This document shows, piece after piece, positions 32,466 through 44,717 of a stretch of 64,000 bases of DNA. The stretch spans positions 58,598,761 to 58,662,760 of the forward strand of contig OY978528.1 of assembly GCA_963854835.1 (NCBI GenBank). The letters run 5' to 3'. This DNA comes from Megamerina dolium (lineage: Eukaryota; Arthropoda; Insecta; Diptera; Megamerinidae). Both the position numbers and the translations under genes were made by a program. Under the pieces are notes generated by a model. That model saw only the letters and a list, made by a program, of their open reading frames with translations. It made no database searches and was not told where the DNA came from. Every line of letters begins with the position of its first letter. Within the stretch, counting starts at the first letter, position 1.

Positions 32466-33700
32466 AAAGCGTGGCGTAGTGAACTTTATGCAAACTTCAA
32501 TTTTGTAATTATATTTGGGGATAAAATATATTACCGACTCACTCGCCGACGTACACAATCCATTTCGTCACCTCTTAGGTGAATGTAAAAACAGCGGAAA
32601 ATCGACAAATAATTCCATATATGTCCTGAAATCGGCTCTAAAACAATGTTATCTATGACTGATCTTCGGTAGTTTATTATTAATATTTGCCCCTAAACGT
32701 ACTTAGCGCTTATCTTCACCCCTAATGGGATTTATCCTTCAAAATGAACGCTAAAACATTTGAAATTCAACAAATATCCTCAGAGCTACCTAGGATTCGC
32801 TTCTGGAGTGGTGAAATGTATAATTGACCTCCATTAATTTTTTCTCCCCAACATTTCCCCAAAATTGACATCGCTTTTATCTACCCCTTACGGGTGCTCC
32901 TTTGTCAAATCGCCAGAAAACCCCATGGCTACCCAGGAATCACCCCTGAAACGTTGAAGTCTACTTCCCCAACATTTCTTCCATGCATGCTAAGTCCCTA
33001 TCTCCACCTCTTATGGTGGTGGTGAAATGTATCACTGATCTTCATTAATTTTTTTCTCCCCAACATTTCCCTCAAATTGACGTCGCTTTTTTTCTATCCC
33101 TTACCGTTACTCCCTTGTCAAATCGCCAGAAAACTCCATGGCTACCCAGGAATCACTCCTGGAGCGTTGAAATCTACTTTCTCAACATTTCTTCCATGCA
33201 TGCTTAGTCCCTATCTCCACCTCTAATGGTGGTGTTGAAATGTATGACTGATCTTCATTAATTTTTTTCTCCCCAACATTTCCCCCAAATTGACGTCGCT
33301 TTTATCTACCCCTTACGGGTGGTGCTCCCTTGTAAAATCGCCAGAAAACCCCATGGCTACCCAGGAATCTCCCCTGGAGCGTTGAAATCTACTTTTCCAA
33401 TATTTCTTCGATACGTGCTAAGTCCCTATCTCCATCTCTTATGGTGGCTCCCCTACATAGTGAACGCAAAAACATCTGAAATCGTTTCGAAAGCAGTGAA
33501 GTGTATGATCGACACACCCCCCTCCCCCTAATTTTTCTTCTGAACATACTTCGTGTATATTTCCAACTTTTAGAGGACAGCCTTGCAAAATAGATGCTTT
33601 TACAATGGCTGTAAAAACTAAAAACTGAAATTAATTTTTGTTTTCTTCGAAAAAGAATTTTTATTTTTATTGAGCCAAATAACCAATTTTAATCCACCTT
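32466..33700 (+). repeat. Family A tandem array (copy A2)
   Basis: It opens with a leader module (GTAGTGAACTTTATGCAAAC then TTCAATTTTGTA), then several modules: GGCTACCCAGGAATC, CCCTGGAGCGTTGAAATCTA, GGTGAAATGTATGACTGATC, TTCATTAATTTTTTTCTCCC and CTAAGTCCCTATCTCCACCT. Units near 32930, 33140 and 33355 are very similar to one another (period about 210 bp), so there was local amplification. The right flank ends AATTTTAATCCACCTTAATG, similar to the end of copy A4. Confidence 0.8.
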
Positions 33701-34838
33701 AATGTATTGATTACACACTACAACATTATAAATATATACAAGTACGTATACTCGTATGGCTATGTACATTTATGAAGGAATACTTTTACATATGTGTATA
33801 CATTCATTGGTGAACTGTACAAACACATGCCTGTATATGTAAACTATTATTATTGTATTTGCACATGCATGTTAATTCAAAGCCCACTCATAGAGAAGGT
33901 ATATACGGATTGCCTTTCACTTAAAGCAAATATGTACAGTACAAATATTAATAATGAAAAAAAAAACGCGACAATCATCAAAGCTAACAAACTACCAATG
34001 TATGATATGATATCTATACAAATACAATATACGAGTACTTATATGAGATTTATTTGTATTTGTAACTATTATTAGTAATGTAAAGTGGAATACTTCAAAG
34101 AAACCACACCACAACCTCTCTAATATAAAGAGAGAAGTTTAAGTAGGCGATATTAAAGTTTAAGCTCATATTGATCGGATTTCAAATATTTATACATACC
34201 ATTACATACATATTTATATTTCAGTGCACTCTTATGTATATGTATTTATGTCTGCAAGACTGTTGTCAACAGATATTATTTAATGGTGAACAATTCATTA
34301 TGGAGTTTCATTTTCAATGTATTTAATTAGAGAATAAAAGAAGATGAAGGAAAAAAACCAAAAAGAAAAAGAAAAAATAAAATAATAGAGATTCATTAAA
34401 ACTTAATTTGTCGAATTGTAAAATTTTTGGTATTTTTAACATTTAATAGCATTTGTAAATTGTTTATTCATATACCCGTAGAATGTACATATATTAAATA
34501 GTTTCTGCAATAAACAACGCTAGCAATATTAACAAATAGTCACTTACTTGACTCGTATATTGTTCATATGTACTCACATATGTACTTGTATTAGATATGT
34601 ACATATGTATGTGGGTATATGTGCATTGTAAATTACTATTTTATGCATGCAATATAACGAATTGTGCATAAGTGGTTATTGAACTCGATTGGCGATAGCA
34701 AAACGTGAGAAACACAACAGAAAAGATTTTTGTTTAATTTTTTGAAAATGCAGCGTAGATAAATTGCGAAATTCATAGAGAATTTAATGCGCCCGTCTTT
34801 ATGTAGAATTATGAACATACATACATATGCAAAATGAA
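33701..34838. other. Non-coding sequence, no gene seen
   Basis: AT-rich sequence with frequent ATGTACATATGTA palindromes (34560-34620). Open frames such as 33794-34075 lack protein features. Confidence 0.45.
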
Positions 34839-34840
34839 TA

Positions 34841-36047
34841 TAAGGTCTAGTAAAAAGAAATCCAGAAGGTTTTATTAGCATAGTTAGAATGAACCGATAT
34901 AGGTCAAATATGCATCGTTTTGTTCGATAAATTGTTGCCATTTTGAAGGTAATTTCATAATGCCACTCTCATAGAAACCCTCGTCCCTATTGGCAATAAA
35001 CTGGAACAGTCGATTTTCACAAGCTTCTCTTGAGGCGAATTTGTCACCAGCAAAATCATTCGCCATAGACAGCAACAGGTAGTATTCACTTGGTACCAGA
35101 TCCGGACTATAAGGTAGATGCATAAGAACCTCCCAACCTCGATATGTGTGACCTGGCATTGTCCTAATGGTACACAATTCTTCTCCTATTGGAGATTGCT
35201 TCCTTTAGACGGTCCAATTATTCACAGTACAGGTCCGAATTCAGAGTTTGGCCGTAGGGGAGCAGCTCACAGTAGATAATTCCCTGCCAATCCCACCAAA
35301 CGCACAGCAAAACCTTTCTGACTGTCAATCCTGACTTGGCTACCGTTTGCGCCGGGTTGCCGCTATTCGAACACGACCGTTTTCGCTTGACGTTGTCGAA
35401 AGTGACCCACTTTTCATCACCAGTAACCACCCGCTTCAGAAATGGATCGATTTTGTTGCGATACAGCAGCGATTTTCAGATGGAAATTCGGTCCATGAGA
35501 TTTTTTTGCGTTAATTCGTGTGACACCCATACATTGAGCTTCTTTTTATATCCAGCCTTATTTAAATGATTCCAAACGGTTTTTTGTGCAATGTCTATCT
35601 CCTGGGCAATAGAAACAGTGCTTACATGATGGTCAGACTCTACGATTTCCATTACATTATTGATATTTGCGACAATTGGCCTTCCAGAGCGTGGTGCATC
35701 TTTGTCATCAAAATTACCGCAACGTAATCGACGAAACCAAAATTGCACATGGTTGGCTGTTACAATATCAGGACCATAAACACTATTCACATTTTCAGAC
35801 GTCTGGCTTGCGTTTTCTCCCTTATCGAAGAAAACCTGTAAAATATGGCGTATTTTCTCTTTACTGGTGTCCATCTTTGACGCATGCTCAAACATTACTC
35901 AGTCAAGCAATCACAAAACTGCCTGAAAAGTTTATTTAGTATGAAATCCTATCTTTCAAATGTCATCTAGCGAAACCCGATCGCGCTTATACAACGTGAG
36001 ATACAGATTGTTAAAGCCATCTATTGATTTCTTTTTACTACACCTGA
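34841..36047 (-). mobile_element. Full-length but inactive DD34D mariner
   Basis: It is 1207 bp with inverted ends: left TAAGGTCTAGTAAAAAGAAA and right, inverted, TCAGGTGTAGTAAAAAGAAA. It is flanked by TA at 34839-34840 and 36048-36049. The transposase gene runs on the minus strand and is interrupted. A C-terminal scrap of a relative lies at 6225-6400. Confidence 0.9.
34884..35895 (-). pseudogene. Mariner transposase, broken by frameshifts and stops
   Basis: On the minus strand, 35895-35476 encodes the N-terminal paired-like DNA-binding region (KIRHILQVFFDKGENASQTS; VQFWFRRLRCGNFDDKDAPR; GRPIV; VSTVSIAQEIDIAQKTVWNH). 35430-35218 encodes MVTGDEKWVTFDN with the first catalytic Asp, then KVLLCVWWDWQGIIYCELLP. 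Next comes a stop, then H-stop-DNARSHISR with the second Asp. After another frame change, 35177-34884 gives LPYSPDLVPSEYYLLLSMAN and YESGIMKLPSKWQQFIE. The third catalytic position, normally Asp in PSDY, is Glu here. Stops and frameshifts rule out function. Confidence 0.88.
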
Positions 36048-37084
36048 TATATTAATATGTACATAAGTAAGAATTTATCGAATAGAAACAAATGATTTAT
36101 TATAATTTTATAATTTTTATTGTTGATTATTTTGATTAATCGTGTTATTTTATTTTTTATTTATATTTATTTTATTAATATTGCTATTATTTTACTTTCG
36201 AAGAGATATTACGTACATATTTGCTTTAACACTCCTTCCTACAACAATAAATGTGTCCATTTATTAAATGTCACTACATACATTGTTGTCTGGTTGCAAA
36301 ATTTCCTCATCCAACTACATGTATCATCAAAATAAGACTTTAAGGGAGAAAGTTTATATTTGTGTTTACCCTCAATTAATTTTTTTTTTTTTTGTTGGCT
36401 ATTAAAGCTTATAACTATTATTTGCAACAACATTTAATAGATTTCTATATGTGCTTCTTTGTTTGCTTTCAAGATAAAATAAAGATATTTTCCGCATGCT
36501 ACGCAGTAATTATATAGCAATAGAGTATATTTACTCTTACTATTTGTATGTATGTGACTATGTTCATAGGTATGTGGATTTAACAATAATTACTATAATG
36601 AAATTTCTTTCAATACATTAATGTCAATCACACAACTCTCAATACACTATTCAGACACATACATATATGTACTAAGTATATATACATGAAGAGTCCATTT
36701 CAATGCCCACACCACTATGTGTACATATGTATGTATTTATGTTTCTCTTACTTGCCATTGAATTCAAGTAATGTATTTAGAAAGTGTAAGTAAAAATTCA
36801 ATTTATTCATGTTGTGGTATGCATTGAACAAGCATGATTGGATAATTTTGTAATGTCTAACTATTATATAGGTATAATCGGATTTCCGACAAGTTAAAAA
36901 TACCTTTAATGAGTTAACTCAAAGCTATGCTTTAATTGGATTACATTATCACCCGGAAAGAGTAAATTATTTGTCTAATCGATTTTGGTAAAATTTTAAT
37001 AAGATTTTGAAATGGTAAAGGTATTAATTCTAGTTATCATGCATCAAACAAGGAATTATATATAATTTGTACACATTAAATTAG
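36048..37084. other. Non-coding sequence, no gene seen
   Basis: AT-rich sequence with T runs and CATATGTATGTA motifs. Confidence 0.45.
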
Positions 37085-38110
37085 AAGTATTGGTAATTAG
37101 GAAGTCAGTTTCTAACGCTGCGCAAAAATAGTGGACACATTTTAGTGCTGTGAGTGTTGTAAAATAGGCAAATAGAGAGGTTAATATTCGATTAACATTT
37201 TATATGGGAGATTTTCGTGATTATGACGCAATAACACTAATTTAATGATAAAAATAAGGATGAATGCCAAGTTCTAATCCTATACCATTAGATTTTAATA
37301 CGCAAAGACTGCAACTTACATTCAAAAACATACCTTTGTATAGGAGGTAGGCGTGATTTTGATACAATAACACCAATTTTTAAATATATTTATTTATTGA
37401 TAAAAAATTATCATTAAACCGAAATTTCAATTCTGACCCTTTAGATTTTCATAGGCAAAATCTTGAAATTTATATTCAAAAACCAACTTTTGTATGGGAA
37501 ATAGGTGTGGCTTTAATTTAATAATGACAATTTTCAAATATACTAATTTATTGATAAAAATAAGCATAGGTTCCAAGCTTCAATACTATAGATTTAGTTT
37601 TTCATATGCAAATTCTTGAAACTTAAATTTAAAAATACATATTTGTATGATCCGATAATGATTATTTTCAAATTTACTGATAAAAACTAACATTTGTGCC
37701 AAGTTTCAATTCTATTGCTTTCAATTTTGATGAGCAAAATTTTGAAACTTACATTCAAAAATAAAATTTTGTATGAAAAGTAAGCGTGATTTTTGCACGA
37801 TTTCGGTTATTTTCAAGATCATCCATTCATTAGTAAATATAATCTGATATACCGGATTTTAGTTTAATAAGTCTATATTTTCTTGCGAAAAATTGTGAAA
37901 TCATACAGAAGGAAGCATACTTTTGTATGGGGCATAGTTTTTGTCCAATTTCTTCAATTTTTAAAATTTGTTTCTACCGACTTTCAGCTAGATAGATATA
38001 TATTTTCGGTGGCAAATTTTTGTATACTTTTGTATGGGAGTCACTCGTGATATTCATGTTTCAGTTACTCCCATTTTCATATACATTTATTTTTTATTGA
38101 AATTAGTTTC
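37085..38110 (+). repeat. Family B tandem array (copy B2)
   Basis: The modules are the same as at 29.4 kb, with cores near 37190, 37328, 37483, 37636, 37767, 37919 and 38027, spaced about 110-155 bp. An example is CAACTTTTGTATGGGAAATA then GGTGTGGCTTTAATTTAAT. They are more decayed than in copy B1. Confidence 0.75.
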
Positions 38111-40320
38111 ACATACTGAATTCCCCTTCAATATTTGGATATTTTAGCGTATAAAATATAAAAATAAAACAAAAGACATTTTTGTAGTTGAATGAGTTAT
38201 AGCTTTTTAATTTCTGTAGTTTTTGACAGTCTATATATTGTACTATCAAGATTTTGATATATGCGGAATTAAAAATTTCCAAAAAAATTTCCATCATTCA
38301 TCTTATTCCCAAAAACTTTGTCGCACGGTGTTAATGTTATTTGCTTTGTATTCACCAAAAAAAAAAAAAACATGGTACATTAAGTAGACGACCTTGTTAC
38401 ATTATGAAATATGTACAAACATAAACATTTATATATACTCACACACTCTTATACACAATATTTTTACAAAAAATTCACTTTTTATGACAAAAAAAAAAAA
38501 AATAAAATATAAAATACGAGCACAAGCATAAGAAAATTTATTTTTAAAAAGTCGTCAAGCCAACTATTCTTCGTATTTTTTTTTTTTGTCTCTCACAAAA
38601 TATAATAAGAGTTGTTATTGAGTGCAGTAATTATCGCATATACACGCATACACACACACATACACAACAAAAAAGCACATGTTCGTGCGTAACTCAACTC
38701 TGGCATATGTATATACCTACTGAGACACTTGTTTACACACAGCCAGCAAACAGAAGTGGCGCAGCAGACAAACGACATAGTCATATGTAAGTGTATACAT
38801 ACTTAAACGCACAGAGTTCAGTTGCATAGCACTAGTAACTTGACTTTTAATGAATAAACTTAATTTATACTTATATGTATTGAGTATACGTACACATAGT
38901 GTATGGATAACTTGGACTTGCCATGACTTGTATTTATAATACGTATTGGTACACAATCATCGATGGTAATGATGGTGGTGGTGTTGACTAGCTAGTAATA
39001 AAGCTAGTAATATAAGAACTTCCTGTTTAAGCTAATAACAAGATGAACAACAAAAAAACAACATAATCGAATTGAGTTGAGTCATTCTCTTGAATTGATA
39101 TTTCTACATTTGTTTTATATTCTTCAATCTTTCATTCTCACTGACCACGAAAGCCAAAAAAGCAAATGCATGAAATAGTCAATATAAATCTGTTCATTTA
39201 TCATAGCATTGAATTGAATAGTTTTTATTTGTTTTGTTGTACGAAAAAGTGTTAATTCATTTCCGAATGAAATACAATCAATCCTGAATGGTTTGTTGCA
39301 TAGTAAAATAGCTAGAGTAGGGGTATGGTATTTATTAAGTATTCACATTTGAATCATTGTTGGATTAATAGCGACGATTTGCAAAACATTCAAATGATAT
39401 CTAATGAATTATTATTAAAGCTATAAAAAAAATAAATAAATAAAAAAATACCGATAACACTCCAAGCTATAAAAATGTGTGTTTATACGTAATTTTATTT
39501 TTATATTTTATATAAATAAATTCGTATTAGTTGATAGTTGACAATAACATCTGAAGATGATATCGCATAAAAGCAAACAAGCAAACTTTTCCATGTCACA
39601 ATTGAGTGTTTTTGAAGTCAGTTGCATAATGCCAATGCGTGTACACAATAACAACAACAACAACAACTGAACTTGCCAGGGCTAATTAATTCATCGCATA
39701 TTCGAATAAGAGTATATCGATTGATTTCGATTGACTTGCTTGATTGAATTGACGTGCTGCAGTAATAAAACAAAAACTGACAAAAAAATATTCAACAAAA
39801 AAATCGAAGAAAATCGTAATAATATTTATAATAGTAATAAAATTTGATTAATTTGTGTCAATAACAGCAACAAATACGTACTTATTAACATATTGTACTC
39901 ATTCCTACATACCTACATATAAGTATGATGTATATGTGAATGTACTAAAACGCAGAGTGCCTTCAATGTAACAGAAACCCAAAAGACTTAAGCAGCAAAC
40001 TTGATTTCATATTGACAATTACACATTTTATTTATTATTTATTTAGATAGAAGGTGAAATATGGGTTTTTCGTTTGTGGCCAATAGTTGTATGTTTTTGT
40101 GTGTGTATATATGTATGTGTGTATGTGATGTTTGAGTGTGAGAAAATCAAAATGAAGTCTATATTAAAGTTAAGACAAATAGCACTTTGTTAAACGTGAT
40201 TTTTTTGAAAGATTTCAATTTTTATACTTGGCTTTATGTAATTTCAGTATTTTGAAAAACTCATTCATTAAGACAATTTTATAAATTTGAAAATTTCTCC
40301 TTTTTTTCAAAAAAAAAAAA
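38111..40320. other. Non-coding sequence, no gene seen
   Basis: AT-rich sequence. Poly-A runs at about 38358 and 38489, (AC)n near 38651, (AAC)n at 39650-39669 and a GT/TATG tract at about 40095-40130. The + strand GTAATGATGGTGGTGGTGTT near 38966 is a short trinucleotide patch. Confidence 0.45.
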
Positions 40321-40688
40321 CATAAATTTTGGCTATAGGAGTTAAGTTTTGTATGTTTGAGGGAAATGTTGGATCGGTAGTAAATTCCACCGCTCTATGG
40401 GGCGATTTCTGAGCAATTACGAAATTATTTGTAAATTTTCATTTGCTTTGATGTTAATATTGTAAGCAAGCCTCAATAAAAAAAAACATGTTGAGTAGAA
40501 AAATTAAGGGGGGCCATTTCCATATTTTATCGAGGTGCGCTCTGGCAGCGGTGGCATTGAAATTTATACAAACGTCAATTCTGTAGTGAAACTACTCTAG
40601 GGTATAGCGATAGGTTATAAGTATGTTCAGAAAAGATGTAATTGAGAAAAAATTAATGGTGGTCATACATCTTATCCAAATTTTTGGG
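40321..40688 (-). repeat. Family A segment, inverted (copy A3)
   Basis: On the minus strand it reads AGAAATCGCCCCATAGAGCG, then GTGGAATTTACTACCGATCC, AACATTTCCCTCAAACATAC and further TATGACCACCATTAATTTTT. It also has the leader module (ATTGACGTTTGTATAAATTT) seen at the start of copy A2. It abuts the DD41D derivative at 40689. Confidence 0.65.
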
Positions 40689-41078
40689 CAGGGTGATTTC
40701 TTAGCAACTATCTTTTAGGCAATACTGTTACTATCAAACATGTTCAGTTTGGCAGTTTGATCTATAATTTAACCGTGAATCGACTTACAAACGAACAATG
40801 CTTGCAGTTTATTGAATTTTATTATCAAAGTCATGCTCGGTTCATTCATTCATTCATTTTATGGTCAGTTTGGGTGACCTTCTGAGGCAGCTATTCGATT
40901 GGATCCAGCTTATGAACCATTTGAGGCGCAGCTGCGGTCAACATTTACATAAAGTCATGATTAAACATTGAATTATATAGTTCGTTCTATCGACTCAAAT
41001 AAAGATTTCATACATTTCTCTAAATTTTAAGTTTTTTTTTTTCAAATCAAATCCGAAGGCTCTTAAAAAATCACCTTG
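40689..41078 (+). mobile_element. DD41D transposon deletion derivative
   Basis: The ends read AGGGTGATTTCTTAGCAA on the left and, inverted, AAGGTGATTTTTTAAGAG on the right. The + strand encodes the start of a DD41D-type transposase: LTNEQCLQFIEFYYQSHAR, then after a frame change FYGQFG-stop-PSEAAIR. It then passes directly to non-coding 3' sequence (AAACATTGAATTATATAGTT, TCAAATAAAGATTTCATACA) that I recall from full-length relatives. About 900 bp of coding sequence is missing. It is a different DD41D lineage from the copy at 7264, with other terminal sequences. Confidence 0.65.
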
Positions 41079-42345
41079 TATGTATTTTAATGAATAATTC
41101 AACTTTCATTATATAACTAAGTTATTAAGATTAGTGATGAAATGCGACATGACTTAGTGAAAACAACCACGGATTTGTATTCAGTGATTCAAATTAGCAT
41201 AGTAATATTTATTTCGTCTGTTGGACATGATCTTTATAATGAAACCACAGATCCCTGAAGATATATCGTTCTTAAAAGTCAATTGCAAAAATTACTCAAA
41301 TTGTTTTTTTAAGCTAAATAAATCTTAATAGATCCTATTCATGATTATTTTCAAGAGTCTAATTCTTGCCATAATGCCTGAAGTGGTTTATTTCAAATAA
41401 AAATATAAAAATAATCTCTTAAAAACACGCTTAACACAATAGTTACAATAAAAAAAATGTTTAGATAATTTTGACAACTGCTCGAAATGCTCTACCATAC
41501 CTTTTTTCTTTGTTTTGTAAGTAAATACAGTAGCACATAACACTCAGCCAATACATACATTTAAGCATACCAACAATTTTATTATTACATATGTACCTCC
41601 ATATTTGTTAGCAAGAAATACAACACTATACAACTCAATGCAATAAGAGTAGAGTTTTCATCACTTAAAGTACTTTCATATGCAACATGTTCAGTATTCA
41701 TCATACCATAATGAAAAAAACAAAAATCAATTCACACATTAAATACGTACTCATATTACGTTTAGTATGGTTAGTCTAATGTGTATGTTTATATGTGTAT
41801 GGCATAATCTGCAATAAATGCGAAGAATAAATAGAAAATAAAACTACATAAGCATTAGAGAAAACACATACTCACCACATATAACGACATTTAATATTAT
41901 ACGGTACCATAAGCGCTACCGACTATTATATGGGTAATTAAAAGAAAAATGAAAGAAATAAGAATATGTATACTTTATTAAAAAATAGTAGCCATATACG
42001 GGTTTTTGTTGTACTGTACTCTATGTAAACATTTTATTTGAGAAAGAGTATTAGTATTTCCATTAATAAAATTAATAATTCTAAACAACTTAATCTCTAA
42101 AACAATAAGTATGAGTAGTACAAATGTTGACTGACCAACGCCTTAAATTTATACTTTACCCATGTAGTGTTGTAGTGTTAATAGTGTTAACACCACCTGC
42201 ATACGGAATAATTTCATCAAATCATTGTCACTATAACTACAATATTATGAATGTGTCATATTCAAGATTAAAAGTCTTACATAGCAACAATTATTTATAC
42301 TTATTATAACAATGGATAACTAATAACTTTAATTATATACTAGCT
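41079..42345. other. Non-coding sequence, no gene seen
   Basis: AT-rich sequence. The 61-codon frame at 42124-42309 has no features. Confidence 0.45.
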
Positions 42346-43345
42346 TACATTTTTCTTCAAATTACTATGCGCTGAGCTTCAGTTCTATAGCTTTATATGC
42401 TAGTGGATACATACTTTTGTACGAGCGAAATCGATGTATTTTCATCCGATTCCATTCATTTTCGAAATCGTTCATTTATTACCAAATTTAATCGTGAAGA
42501 CTTTATTTTTTCGTGCTAAAAAGTGTGAAAATATACATATCGAAGCATAACTTTGTATGGGAGTTAGGCGTAATTTTTAACCGATTCAGCTCATTTTCAA
42601 AAATGTCTATTTATTAGTAAATATAATCATATATACCAATCTTCAACTTAATAACTCGATATTTTCTTGCAAAAAGTGCGAAAATATACATTTACCAACA
42701 TACTTTTGTATGGAAGGTAGGTATAGCTTTCATTCAATTACGTTTATTTTGTAGAATATCTCCATCCTGTGATCAAATTAATTTTATATCTCCAGTTTTA
42801 GTCTGATACTGAACTTTCAACGACATATTTTGCTATGCTTCAATTTGAATCTAATATATCAATTTAAAATAAAGGTAAAATACAATTTTTTACATCAAGT
42901 TATAGTTCGATAGCTTCATATTTTTACACACAAAATCTAAAAAGGCATTTATAAGAATATACTTTTATATGGAAGCTAGGCGAGATTATGATCCGATTTC
43001 ACCGATTTCATTTGTAGAATATAATAGAATATTGTGATCAAATTAATTTTATATCTCCAGTTTTAGTCTGATAACTCTATATTTTTGAGTGCATAAAGTA
43101 TGTGATACTTTCATCTACATATTTACCAAGTTTACACCAAGTTATAGTTTTATAGCTTTATATTTTTACACACAAAATCTAAAAAGACATTTTTAAGAAT
43201 ATTCTTTTATATGGGAGCTAGGCGAGATTATGATGCGATTTCATCCATTTATCAATATTTCAATTTTATGGTAAGAGAAACTTCCTACACCAAGTTTTAG
43301 TTCGAGAGCTTCATATTTTTTGATTTTAATCTGACTTCGCCCATT
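42346..43345 (+). repeat. Family B tandem array (copy B3)
   Basis: Module cores lie near 42411, 42549, 42702, 42960 and 43201 (TACTTTTGTATGG, then AGGTAGG or GCTAGGCG). Within it a 265-bp stretch is duplicated in tandem: GATCAAATTAATTTTATATC begins at 42771 and at 43036, with long identity on both sides. Confidence 0.75.
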
Positions 43346-44660
43346 CCTTTAGTATTGACCCATATGATTTGTAGGACAATTGCACATAAAAGCAATCATC
43401 ATATGCCTATTACACTCAACTTTTCCACCACAATAATCATGGCGCCTAAACCTTCATTGTCACCCCATTCTATTCGTAACGACTGAAGAATAATTTAGCC
43501 TATTTCAAGGCGTGAATGCATCTGTGTCGACTCTATTAGATTTCATGATTTTTTTTTTAATTTCCAATAATCCAATTCATATAAGTGAGTTTATTACATA
43601 TTTGAAAAAATTTCTCTTACGAAAGTTTTAACAATAAATTTTGCAATAGCTTCAAGAAATTTAGATATATCGCAGCTACTCATACAAATACTTTGCTATA
43701 CAGTATAATATCATATATTAATATATGTATGTTTATCACCAAAATCATAAAATATTGATTTATACACTAGACAATTATGTTCGTTTATGTGATTATTTCA
43801 AAGTGTGGCAACAACTTATCGTATTTTTATAACAATTTTGTTTTTGTGTTATTTGGTTAAGTGATGCGCAAAGAAATACATACATACACACATATGGGGC
43901 GTTTACATTTGAAGAAGAAAAAGTGATAAAGTTTCACTTGCATCGCGTTCGCAACAACTTGTTGATTTTTCTATGTACGATATTAACCATTTATGACATA
44001 CTTGCATGCATGAATTATACGCACACAAACGTCGATATGCGTATAATAATAACAACAATAAGGAACTAAATATCTGCTAGAAAATAAAAAGAGAGAATAA
44101 TAATAATATTTGTGTGTGTAAATATATACGTTGTTGTTGTTGTTGTTGTACATGTTATATAGATGTTTTATGTAAGCGATATAAATAATGATCACGTTGA
44201 CTATACGATACGTATACACATGTTGAGGATGATGCTGCAGTGTCTTATGTTTCACATATTAACTAATATGAAAATTGTAAAGAAATTTATGATTTATTTG
44301 TTGAATTTTTTTTCTGCTTCTTATTGCATACGTTGCATGTACAATACCCAGTTACAACAAGGAAATAAATTTTTATTATATTTTCAAAAGAAAATATAAT
44401 CATTATAAATAAATGTATGTACATATTTACATATAAATGATCAAATATAATGATTGGTAATAGAGAAATATACTGGCTTTATATAATAGTAATAATACAA
44501 TACGAAAGATAGCAGATGAGTTTTGATTCACCGTATAACTTTAACTAGAAAGTGTATGAAGCCATCACAATGTGATGTGATGTAATGATCGAAATGCAAA
44601 TATTTCAGATCTTTCAAAGCAAAAATTTGGATGTTTCTGAAAAATGATTTAATAAACTAA
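43346..44660. other. Non-coding sequence, no gene seen
   Basis: AT-rich sequence with a GTT run at about 44131-44150. The patch around 43935-43965 (CACTTGCATCGCGTTCGCAA) is less AT-rich, without a gene model. Confidence 0.45.
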
Positions 44661-44717
44661 ATTGATCACAACTCAGAGGGCCAATTGGTACTAACCAATT
44701 GAACTACGACACCTAGA
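44660..44717 (-). mobile_element. Possible decayed SINE head
   Basis: On the minus strand GGTGTCGTAGTTCAATTGGT then TAGTACCAATTGGCCCTCTG resembles the tRNA-like start of the SINEs above (GGTGCCGTAGCTCAGTGGTT). It has a box A-like TAGTTCAATTGG but no box B. Confidence 0.4.
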
